34,084 bases of DNA from Mnemiopsis leidyi (taxonomy: Eukaryota; Ctenophora; Tentaculata; Lobata; Bolinopsidae): the NCBI GenBank assembly GCA_000226015.1, contig JH155461.1, forward strand, positions 41,118-75,201, in the 5' to 3' direction. The notes beneath the pieces are model-generated. The model ran no database searches. It was not told where the DNA came from and was given only the letters and a program-made list of their open reading frames with translations. Below, piece by piece: positions 19,983 through 28,392 of this stretch (positions are counted from its first letter, which is position 1; every line of letters begins with the position of its first letter). A program made the position numbers and the translations under genes.

Positions 19983-20550
19983 AAGACTTGCGGCCGCTTT
20001 CATTGTGTCAGGCGACCGCTGAATTTCCCGTGTCATGCCATCGCTAATTTTTATTACAATTCACGGAATGAGGAATAAAAATACGCAACAGGCATTTCGC
20101 AAATCACTAAACAGACGTCATTTCGGTCAATTTCATTGTTCTGCACGTGTTAAACGCGCGAATTAATGCAGCCGTTCGATGCAAGATTTGAAAACTGCAC
20201 GCTGCACGCGCAAAGTTTGAACACAATAGCGCGTTTACTTTCATCGTTTGTTTCAAATATCTTGAGTCTGCATAACGTCGCCATTATTGTATTGTATATG
20301 CGNNNNNNNNNNNTGTATACATTGCATAATGTGAACTACATTCGTCGGCCGGAGGCAGTTAAGTCTGTTAACACAGCTATTATTGTATTCGTATACATGA
20401 TTAAGTTTGATAAAGGAGCGCGCGCGCACGAGCGTAACGCACGAACGTACACACGACATAAACCTAGTATACACATTCTCCAACCACCCCCTCGATCGTT
20501 AACCCTTAGTAATGCCTTTTTGCGCCTTCGGCGCAAAAAGGCATTTGACG
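19983..20550. mobile_element. Insertion inside the left TIR, with assembly gap and hairpin
   Basis: Interrupts the left TIR between GGTAAC and AAAAATCAATAAATC, whereas the right TIR is continuous at this point. It contains CG-rich stretches (GCGCGCGCACGAGCG), an 11-N gap at 20303-20313 flanked by near-duplicates of ATTATTGTATTSGTATAYATG, and a perfect hairpin close to its right edge. It has no ORF spanning real sequence and no clear target duplication. It is probably a short non-autonomous element; the gap prevents exact definition. Confidence 0.6.
20511..20545. other. Perfect 16-bp hairpin, 3-base loop
   Basis: AATGCCTTTTTGCGCC (20511-20526), loop TTC, and exact complement (20530-20545). 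It lies at the right edge of the 568-base insertion. Confidence 0.95.
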
Positions 20551-20753
20551 GGAAAAAATCAATAAATCTGTGATTTCGACATGAAGGAGTTGATTTGAGG
20601 TTCTGGACGTACCATACTCTAATATAAACGGTGGGAAAAGGTTAACTTTGGTCAAACTCCCAAGTCTTTATGATGTCGGGAAGTTCTGCCGTGTTACGAG
20701 TCCCAAATCCTGGAAATCGTTGATAGGAGATAGGTTCCTCAGTGCAGTTCTCA

Positions 20754-21472
20754 TCATATGATATTCTGGTTGCTGGTTCCAATCAGGCTTGGAGAGGTAG
20801 TGAGTAGTCTAGTGGATTCTTCAGTAGGTCGAAGAGAAGACTGGAAAGGTTCTCCAACAAAATCAATCAGCTTTGATTTCTGGCTGATGCAAGGTAGAGT
20901 AGGCTTCTGGATCTCAATCCATCCTGAGCTGAGTTCCGCAATCTTCTGGACTAGTAGAGTCTGAGTCTGCAGGGAGAGGTTGTCATCAAATAACACCAGG
21001 GGGATGAGGTCAACAGTAAGGCACCAGGTATGTCGATTAAGTACAACTGCAGTAGATGAGGAGACCTTCTTGTGGATTAAGCAAAACTTCAGAAGTCGTT
21101 TGTAGAGTTCCAGGTCGCTGAGGTAAGAGAAGCAGTAAACCAGGACTTCAGGTAGACAAACACAACGAAGAGACACATCTTCTCAACCTTCTTCTTCTTC
21201 TGCCAGTGAATGTCCAGCTGGTGTAGAAGTAAGGTCATCTTCATGATGTAGATTGCTTTAGGTATCAAGTGTGCATGATGGTCTGTCCCAGGTCTATGCA
21301 GCTTGTAGACGTATCCTTCTTTCTTCAGTTCAATGCTTCCACCAAGGTTAACTTTAGCGAGTTCAAGGAATTCCTTGTAGTCACATCTAGGAAGGTTCTG
21401 GAGGTTCTGTGGCGAGAGGAGGGAGTTGATGAAGGAAAGTAGGTTTTCTTTATCTCTTTGATAGGAAGGAAT
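20754..21472 (-). pseudogene. Conserved transposon protein, one frameshift
   Basis: On the minus strand a first frame (21472 to a stop at 21089) reads ENLLSFINSLLSPQN, LGGSIELKKEGYVYKLHRPG, HHAHLIPKAIYIMKMTLLL and CLFVVFVYLKSWFTASL. Before it stops, a second frame (Met at 21176, end 20754) takes over with SDLELYKRLLKF, RHTWCLTVDLIPLVLFDDN, and KLIDFVGEPF. The combined order (G..HHA..m.KaIY..Km.LL, a K.WF segment, then RH.W.Lt..LvplaLFDd, then DFVG) matches an uncharacterised multicopy invertebrate protein I know from cnidarian and mollusc genomes, where intact copies are continuous. So a one-base shift near 21120-21135 separates the halves. It lies inside the 2.06-kb TIR transposon and is its likely cargo or accessory protein; no catalytic motif is recognisable. 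Confidence 0.6.
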
Positions 21473-22945
21473 CTATTTCCTATCAACGATCAAAAAGGTT
21501 AATTTTAGTGAAAGTCTCATCACTCTAGGACCTTCAGGTGAGGCGCGAGTTGCGTGCGGAAGTCGCCGCATCCCATGTTCCCGTTACCCCAAACTTCCCG
21601 ACGTCATAGAGACTTGGGAGTTTGACCAAAGTTAACCTTTTCCCACCGTTTATATTTGAGTATGGCACTTCCAGAAACTCATATCAACTCATACAAGTCG
21701 AAATCACAGATTTAGTGATTTTTACCAGTAAAAATTGTTGCCAAAAAATGGGCCTGGCCGGAGCCAGGGTATCACGTGGGAGTTGGGACCTAAATTTTTT
21801 TGTGGTTATTGGGCCTATCAACAGATTAGCTTTATTTCGTAATTATTTGGACATATTTTGGTTTTCTGAACGTACCTAATTGGGGTGTAGCTCCCGTACA
21901 CACCCCAGCCAGGGGAGTTCAACCAACACACACCCTAGCAACAGTCAACAGAGCAACAAGCTCGGCGAAAGGAGACAATTCGGCTTAAGAACCCGTGCAA
22001 GAACTATTAAGTATTACATTATTGTTCACAAGAACACATCCGTAGAGTGTAGAACAGTTAAAACGCTTTTATCAGGTTTCAGATGGACGATATAGATCCA
22101 CAATTTAGGAAAATCGTATCAAGACAAGTTGACACTTGACTTGCTACTACAAAACAAGCACAGTTCCCACACTATAATTAATTATTAACAATCATATCAA
22201 CAACAAGGGTTATTATTAGTCCAATGCAACAAGTTGATGCCATAATTCAATTAAATGTTCCATAAGCATACGATCCCATATACCAGATACAGATCGAATC
22301 CTAAAATTTGTAAATGACGGCAGGACTATAACAATCTAAATAGCAACCTTACTTTCTATACTGAAACGGATCGAAAACTGGTAATAATGTGGTAATATGA
22401 AGAAATTCATTAATTATGACGGCCGACGGAATTCTAAAATTTATTAACAATGACGAACGACTACAGCGCACGTGTAGTCTTAATCCTCGTGGCGTAAACT
22501 CACGTGCGCTAAAATCAACTTTATACAGATATTTGACAGTAAAACGAGGGCATACTTTTTTAATTTTTTCCCGTATCTTGCCATTCGGGCCTTCTGGGAA
22601 TTTTACACCATGGTTTAGGTATTGGAGATTTTAAAAATTGCGAGAGATCAAACCTCTCACTTACAGAAAATGGTACAAAATTGATAGTCCAACAGGCTTG
22701 GAGCTTGTACACGATAAAATAGTGGTGACTGAAATTAAAAAATGTAGCTTTTATTCTTTTCATCATAAAGAACGCGACACATATGATGAACACTGGTAAA
22801 CATCGAATCTGGCACTACGTCCTCTAAAGTTCCTAAACATCAGCTGATTAAGGAATGCAGGAGGAGGGATAACTTGAGTGTGTAAAGTGACCTGCACTTA
22901 GCCCACAGAAACTAGCAAGAGCAAATATGTGGGTTAGTACAAATG

Positions 22946-23368
22946 TTAAGTCTAACAACATGGTAAATTGGATCAATACAATAATTGTGATTTGTCACCG
23001 CTGAAATCTTTCATCAGTTACGGGTGACTTTTTATAGTTAAGTGTTCTAATAAAAACCTCATTGGTAAATTCATTGGTAAATTCTAACTTTAACGTACTT
23101 TCATGTATTATAAATTTGATTTAACAATTCCTCAGATTCTATAAGGTTACATCATAGTTGAATAACATTATTGGATACCAAAGATCTGGCAGTTTTCTAG
23201 GTAACTTTAGTGCAGACGCTCAATGCACAAAACAGCAGCACGAGTAGAGAACAGGTAGTATTTGATCATAACTCGTTAATTAATATTAAATAGTGGTACT
23301 TCCTTCACGAAGGACGGTCGTAAAAGATTCGATTAATATTAATTTCCATTTCTATGTTTTAATAGTAA
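22946..23368. other. AT-rich stretch, nothing recognised
   Basis: Lies between the truncated third array unit and the Arg-rich coding fragment. No frame or repeat that I can support. Confidence 0.5.
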
Positions 23369-23629
23369 ATTAACTGTATACCCTCTCGTTCCCGACATCG
23401 CCGGGATCATAGCCGCTCGAGATCACGCCCTAGGGAAACACCAGAGTACGAGAGTGACAAAGTTTGGACCACGATGGACAGGAAGCAGAAGGCGGCTCTT
23501 AGGAGAAGGGAAAGAGACAGCAAGAGGAACGTTACAAGCAAGATCTTCGTCCCCAGCCTCTGCGTCAGGTCGAACACAGGACAAAAGTACGAAGTGAGGG
23601 TAAACAGACAGGACAAAAGTAAGAAGTGA
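23369..23629 (+). pseudogene. Arg-rich mobile-element coding fragment
   Basis: Open from 23369 to TGA at 23627 without a usable start. It reads RSRHRRDHSRSRPRETPEYE, SDKVWTTMDRKQKAALRRRE, RDSKRNVTSKIFVPS. It is GC-richer than its flanks, like the ORF at 6900, and runs into a 32-base tandem repeat that ends the frame. A highly basic segment of this sort fits the nucleic-acid-binding part of a retroelement ORF1, but no family is recognised. Confidence 0.4.
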
Positions 23630-23682
23630 GGGTAAACAGACAGGACAAAAGTACGAAGTGAGGGTAAACAGACAGGACAAAA
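23580..23682. repeat. 32-base tandem repeat, 3.2 copies
   Basis: GACAAAAGTAMGAAGTGAGG plus GTAAACAGACAG at 23580-23611, 23612-23643 and 23644-23675, then a partial unit. One base differs between copies. The unit is not a multiple of three, so it breaks any frame. On the minus strand it gives repetitive spurious ORFs (CLFTLTSYFCP). Confidence 0.97.
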
Positions 23683-23869
23683 CAGCGATGAAGCGCGAGG
23701 TGGACCGTACAGTTTGGGGTTTCTCAAGCTATGCTTGAGGCCTCCAAAGCTGGTCAGACAGGAGAACTAATTGAGCACGGAGGAACCAAGCTTAATCACA
23801 GGGACCTAGTTATATACCGTAACGCTAGAGCAGGACCTTTTTACCTTTTTTAGCGGACTATATTCCCAA

Positions 23870-23931
23870 AGAGAGTTTTGGGCAGATAGTCCTAGTTGGG
23901 CATAAAGTCCGTTGGGCATATAGTCCTACAA
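23870..23931. repeat. Degenerate 17-18-base tandem repeat, three copies
   Basis: TTTGGGCAGATAGTCCTA, GTTGGGCATAAAGTCCG and TTGGGCATATAGTCCTA lie in a row. Confidence 0.8.
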
Positions 23932-24116
23932 TCAAATGGTTAATGCCATGTATTTCATTTTCAGGCATGAACGAAGCGGGTGTACACAACAAGATACACA
24001 GTGTACAGTGTACACACCACAACATACACAGTGAAATTGTCGAAATCGGGACATGGTCTGAAATCAAACCAGACGTCTGCTGAAAAGCTGCTCACTTGTT
24101 CGACTGGGAAAAAGGT

Positions 24117-24258
24117 AAAACATTTATGTTTTGTTCCCATTAATGTACTTTAAATTATAGCTATCTACTTCCCGGAAACAGAAACAGGTATTGAAACATT
24201 AATGTTTTGTTCCCAAAAAGGAAATTTTAAATTATAGCTATCTACTTCCCGGAAACAG
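24117..24258. repeat. Imperfect tandem duplication, about 66-base unit
   Basis: 24117-24181 and 24193-24258 share AAACATTWATGTTTTGTTCCC and TTTAAATTATAGCTATCTAC followed by TTCCCGGAAACAG. Confidence 0.9.
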
Positions 24259-24259
24259 G

Positions 24260-24469
24260 AACGAAAAAAAACATTGTCCAGACACCGAAGTGGGTGGAGT
24301 GCTATACGAAGAAAGAAGACATTTATTGTTTACCATCCAATTATTAGGTAGCATAGGTGGTATAACGCTCTACGAACGGATACCAAGAATTGACATAAAG
24401 GCATCCAGTTACTTGAAGACCTCTCATGATCTACCTCTCACTTGCGATTCGAATAGATTTACTTCTTAA
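24260..24469 (+). pseudogene. Coding remnant with LGSIGGITLYER
   Basis: A 69-codon open stretch without a start: NEKKHCPDTEVGGVLYEERR, HLLFTIQLLGSIGGITLYER, IPRIDIKASSYLKTSHDL, stop at 24467. The middle resembles a second remnant at 24670-24795 (WLSIKVLGGIEHYEQV...LDTLEDS). Two diverged copies with a similar protein pattern suggest a mobile-element gene; no family is recognised. Confidence 0.35.
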
Positions 24470-24579
24470 CGACCATCTATGTCAACATCAAACTCGATAT
24501 ATGCTTTATAAGCCCCCGGGTGATAACCTGACTGATATGATATTTACAATGTCTGATAAATATTGCTTTTCTTCAGAGA

Positions 24580-24675
24580 ATCGGGAAACTTAAACGACTT
24601 TTATTTGTAAATAATTCTTAGCTAAAGATCGGGAAACTTAAACGACTTTTATTTGTAAATAATTCTTAGCTAAAG
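24580..24675. repeat. Exact 48-base tandem duplication
   Basis: 24580-24627 and 24628-24675 are identical, starting ATCGGGAAACTTAAACGAC. Zero divergence implies a recent event or an assembly artefact. Confidence 0.97.
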
Positions 24676-24921
24676 ACGGATGACGGAGAGAATAATTGGT
24701 TATCCATCAAAGTGTTAGGAGGAATTGAACACTACGAACAGGTAGACGATGCTATACAGCTGGATACGTTAGAGGACTCTCAAAGATATGGCTGAGAACT
24801 ATAAAATTGTGCGTGTTGAGAATGTGACGAAAAAGGTGACTTGATCCAATTGAGAGAAGTTGACCTAATTATCCAAGAAAGGACACCCTTCAAGTACCGT
24901 CCGCGGCTGTCCAACAAATAG
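24670..24921 (+). pseudogene. Frameshifted coding remnants
   Basis: Three successive open pieces in changing frames: 24670-24795 (KTDDGENNWLSIKVLGGIEH ... LDTLEDSQRYG), a short MAENYKIVRVENVT around 24790-24845, and 24820-24921 (ECDEKGDLIQLREVDLIIQE, RTPFKYRPRLSNK). They read as one decayed protein. The first piece pairs with 24260-24469. Identity unknown. Confidence 0.35.
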
Positions 24922-25352
24922 GGAACACTCAAGAAGAACAAACTAGAAAAAACACTCTAGAAAGAAGCATAATATCCTTATTTGCCATAATAACATCTGC
25001 TCAATTACGATTATGATAGATAAGTATTAGTTCCCTGCTGGGGAGGCAGTTCAATCAACACAAAACGATTACACTTAATTATTTTCATAACTCAACTGAC
25101 TCTTATTTAGTTATTTGATCTTCTCACGAGTTCAGCAATTCCACTCCATCAAGGGAGCCGTATAACATCACGGTGTCAAGTGAACCTTGATCAAGATATC
25201 AATTTATATCAAGTAGGTTATTTAAACTCACGCGGTGGGTGAATAGCAAGTTTTTTAATCAAAGACAGATTTCAATGAGGGGAGGCGATTTTTTTGTTCT
25301 CGAACAAAACCACGTTTACTAAAACCTCCCTAATAAACCGAACGATCCCAAC

Positions 25353-25549
25353 CCCCGAACATACCGGGACAGAGAAAGAGCTACTCTCCCCAGCCAGAAC
25401 ACTAACGGAGGTGGATGGCTCCGTGAGCACCCCCAACATCCCCGGCCTTGGGTGGAGGATTACCCCCCCCCCCTCCCCCCGACAACGACACTCCCGTCAC
25501 GGCCGTCAAGAACGCTAGGCCCAACAACAATAGAGGCGGAAGTGAAGGT
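25353..25549 (+). pseudogene. Second copy of the GC-rich ORF1-like sequence
   Basis: GTEKELLSPARTLTEVDGSVS matches DTEKDLLSPTKTLTEADGSVS of the ORF at 6900. After a C-rich run (25463-25480) the frame shifts, and DNDTPVTAVKNARP continues the match to PDIDTLVTAAKNARP. The match ends about 25520, and a different repeat takes over at about 25551. This copy is interrupted by the homopolymer frameshift and truncated at both ends. Confidence 0.65.
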
Positions 25550-25550
25550 A

Positions 25551-26390
25551 AGCCTTCGTGCAATGGAAGAAGTCACAGTTAGTCGCCCAAAATGCTGGAC
25601 AAGGTAAATTATTATTTTAATCATTAGTAAATTCAAATCAGGCACTTAATCAAACAAATATTTATGGGTAACAATGGCACAGTGGTATGATTGTGAGCAG
25701 CACTTCATTACAGGAACTTCACGCTGCAGAAACGAAACAATACATTACAATGTATACAATATATCCACAATATATTAGCTCAGAGAGGGTTAGCTGACGT
25801 GGTTTGTGACAACCCCACCACTAGGATAGCTGGTACCTTGATCATGGAGGGACAGAGTTTCTAGTACAACTTTGCAATACATTTTATACGCATATGCAAA
25901 CAATCATTCAGTATGAATAGAAATTAGATATGTTTGTGCTATCAACTTAAAGTTAACCATTATCTCAAAATTAATCCATAGAAGTTTAGTTTCAAGTCAC
26001 GGTGATTTTAAAATATCGAACATTCTTTCCTTTCATTCTCTTGTTCGATTTGATTCTAGCAGCCTCGGGTTTCTTAGCAAAAGTCAGTAAGTATATGCTT
26101 AGCATTTTCCATTTTAAATGTTACTCTCTTATCCAAATAATTATATCCGTGCGACCTATCTTCAGGAGTTCCGAGAAACATGTCCAGTATTTTGAAAGAA
26201 GCAATGGAAGAAGTTACAGTTAGTCGCCCAAAATGCTGGACAAGGTAATTCATTAATTTAATTATTAGCAATTTTAAATCAGGCACTTAATTAAACAAAC
26301 ATTTTGGGGTAACAATAGTATAGTGGTATGATCGTGAGCAGCACTTCGTTAGAGCAACTTCACGCTGCAGAAACGAAACAATATATCCGA
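25551..26390 (+). repeat. Two dispersed copies of a 190-base repeat with an exon-like start
   Basis: 25551-25742 and 26203-26385 share GCAATGGAAGAAGTYACAGT, CGCCCAAAATGCTGGACAAG|GTAA, TCAGGCACTTAATYAAACAAA and AGTGGTATGATYGTGAGCAG, then CACGCTGCAGAAACGAAACAA. The first part encodes MEEVTVSRPKCWTR in both, ending at a splice-donor-like GGTAA; in the second copy it is preceded by CTTCAG and NMSSILKEA. The TGGCACAGTGG/TAGTATAGTGG segment resembles a tRNA A box, but no B box follows. The intervening 450 bases are AT-rich with nothing recognised. Confidence 0.65.
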
Positions 26391-26451
26391 TAAATTTTCT
26401 ACATAGCTCTTAGAGAGGGTTTGCGGATCTCACAGGGGAGAAGATAGACGG

Positions 26452-28392
26452 ATTTGGAGTCCGAGTTCTTTTGTACAAGAAGGGAACTGAATTTCTTGTA
26501 ATCTTTTTAAGGACCACACCTGGCTGTTTCTTTTCTCCTGCAAGTAAGTTTTGTTCGAAAGTACCTTTCTTAGCCGCCTCTTTCTTTTACTAAACACTTT
26601 GCAAACATGTTCAGCTAAGACGGATCAGTTTGCTGTTAGGTATACATACAATCTAAACATTTGACAGATTTCTCACTGGAAATTTTATTCACTGAAATTT
26701 TCTGACCATCATGATGGTAAGTTAACGGGAAATAAGTCTAGAGGGAGGTACAAGGTTGACAAGGCACAGTTTCAGAAACTACTACCTATATCATATCGAT
26801 TATCGACTTTTATCTATAGGTTTGTTAGTAAAAAAACTAGGTTTGTAGGTATAAGAATTATAAATACCCTTTAATCCCTACCCCACCCTATTTTTTTAAA
26901 ATATGAGTTGCTACTATGAACTTTTGAAACAGTAATTTAAATAATTGAGCCCTAATTTTGAATGACTTAAAGTTAATAAAGACAACGACTGTCCCAGACT
27001 GAAAGAATGATAACACACTAAGCTACTTGTTCGATTTTTGACCTTATGTTTTATTGTCCAGAGAACGTGTGCCAGAATTGTATTAAATATACCAGAATTT
27101 TTTTTTCATACAAGCAATATCATGATTTGCATAGGGAAAATAGCGTATTTACGAAATTTCAGCTTGCTTCACGCAGATAATAACTCCAGACTGTCTGATG
27201 AACATCCTTCAAATTCTAGAAAAGAAACAATCTGAAGTGGAGGATACAATCTGTAGTAGAAGATTACAGGCTACAGGTGTAACAAAAATCAAAATATAAA
27301 ATAGTGATAGATGCAATCTTGTTGTTAGATTATGATATTAGGTAAATAAGAGTAACCGATCACACCGAACTCACAAGGAGGGAAGTAATGTTGGGAAAAG
27401 AAGAACAGTCAGGGACACCAAGAAAACCAAAGAAATTACAAACTTATTCACATCCAGGCTAGGCCAACTTTACAAGCGACCTGCTTATGTCCCAAAAGAA
27501 AAGGCTCCAGTCCCCATAGCATATCCAGGAATCTATGATAACAATGATACAATTCACCGTCAAGAACTACGACTCAGTTCAAGGAAGTAGCGGTCCCGGC
27601 ATATCCAGGAAAATTGGGTAAGACATCTCTTGGACATCGTACAGGTTTAACATGGGACACGCTTTTTTGTCTGTCTAGCAAAGATCACCGTCAGCTATTT
27701 ACCTATTTATCAACAGGAACTTTTTGGTGAATAGATTGCAGACCCACTCAAGAATTTCAAGCCAGTTCAAGGAAGTAACGGTCCTGGTATACCCAGGAGA
27801 GTGGGTAGAACATTTCCTGGACATTGTTAAAAAGGATCCATCAGAAGAGGGCCAACCCAGAAACAATAGATATGTCTGAGGACATACTTAACACTAAGCA
27901 TTTTTAATACAAAAAATGAATGGTTGCTAGAAATCAATTTTAGCGATCATTTTTTAAAACTCCTCATTTATTCAGTTTATTACTATCTTAATCATGCGAA
28001 GGTGATGAATAAGAAATGAATAAGAAATGAATAAGAAATGTTATTATCTCATATATCTCCATTATATGTTTTTCGTTCCAGCAGGCCCCTTCCAGGCACG
28101 CAGCTATAGAGATTTAAGATTGATTTCTAGTGATATATGTCCAGTAGAAAAAATTTCAGTGAATAAAATTTCCAGTGGAAAATCTGTCAATCTGTCAAAT
28201 GTTTAGGTTGTATGTATACCTAACAGCAAACTGATCCGTCTTAGCTGAACATGTTTGCAAAGAGTTTAGTAAAAGAAACAGGCGGCTAAGAAAGGTACTT
28301 TCGAACAAAACTAACTTGCCGGAGAAAAAAAACAGCCGGGTGTGGTTACAAGATCACAAGAAGTTCAGTTCCCTAAAACGAGGTTCTCCAAG
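26452..28392. mobile_element. 1.9-kb element bounded by 240-base inverted repeats
   Basis: 26452-26705 and the reverse complement of 28145-28392 match over most of their length: GGGAACTGAA, TTTTGTTCGAAAGTACCTTT, AAACATGTTCAGCTAAGACG, ATCAGTTTGCTGTTAGGTAT and CACTGGAAATTTTATTCACTG. Identity is roughly 90% inside and fades at the outer ends (TTGGAG). No target duplication can be fixed. The interior (26715-28140) holds coding remnants listed separately, so this is a decayed TIR or foldback transposon. Confidence 0.75.
27342..27892 (+). pseudogene. Coding remnants inside the inverted-repeat element
   Basis: 27342-27590 is open for 82 codons without a start, preceded by a possible acceptor (TGATATTAG): KEGSNVGKRRTVRDTKKTKE, ITNLFTSRLGQLYKRPAYVP, KEKAPVPIAYPGIYDNND. 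Then two copies of one short coding unit begin at 27580 and 27766, each preceded by CAG: FKEVAVPAYPGKLGKTSLGH and FKEVTVLVYPGEWVEHFLDI, the latter continuing VKKDPSEEGQPRNNRYV to a stop at 27878. Their phase relations suggest duplicated exons. No family recognised; probably the element's own gene. Confidence 0.4.

Larger units (their letters stand above)
19818..21880. mobile_element. 2.06-kb TIR DNA transposon inserted in array unit II
   Basis: The left end (GTTAGGTAGGTTCAGAAC...) and the reverse complement of the right end (ATTAGGTACGTTCAGAAA...) match for about 165 bases, including CCAAAATATGTCCAAATAATTAC and CCCTGGCTCCGGCCA. The match resumes after the inner insertion (left 20551-20690, right 21590-21720), so the original TIRs were about 290 bases. 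TGGGG at 19813-19817 and 21881-21885 is a 5-base target duplication. Unit I gives the empty site, ATGGG-AGTGTAGC. The superfamily is not certain from TIR and TSD; the interior encodes the protein listed below. Confidence 0.85.
17794..22945 (+). repeat. Tandem array of a 1.17-kb unit, 2.3 copies
   Basis: Unit I is 17794-18894, cut at its left end. Unit II is 19359-22595 once the inserted transposon is removed. Unit III is 22596-22945, truncated. Each unit has a left part (CAGAAAATGGYAMAAAATTG ... CACTTAGCCCACAGAAACT ... GGCCCAACGGATGGG) and a right part (GTGTAGCTCCCGTACACACC ... CGCACGTG-loop-CACGTGCG ... GCATACTTTTTTAATT). After subtracting the insertion, unit II is 1169 bases and the I-to-II spacing gives the same period. 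The only ORFs are short (for example MDDIDP...RQVDT in both right parts). The class is unknown. Confidence 0.85.

Noticed and set aside
20166..20573. ORFs crossing 20303-20313
   Set aside because: They are translated through the 11-N gap and have no independent support.
19818..21880. PIF/Harbinger assignment through a TTA/TAA target duplication at the ends
   Set aside because: TTA on the left and TAA on the right are part of the inverted termini and are not direct copies; TGGGG is the direct duplication, supported by the empty site in unit I.
23407..23727. Two overlapping minus-strand ORFs with repeated Phe/Leu/Cys-rich segments
   Set aside because: The repetition is the antisense translation of the 32-base tandem repeat; the plus strand has the more protein-like frame.
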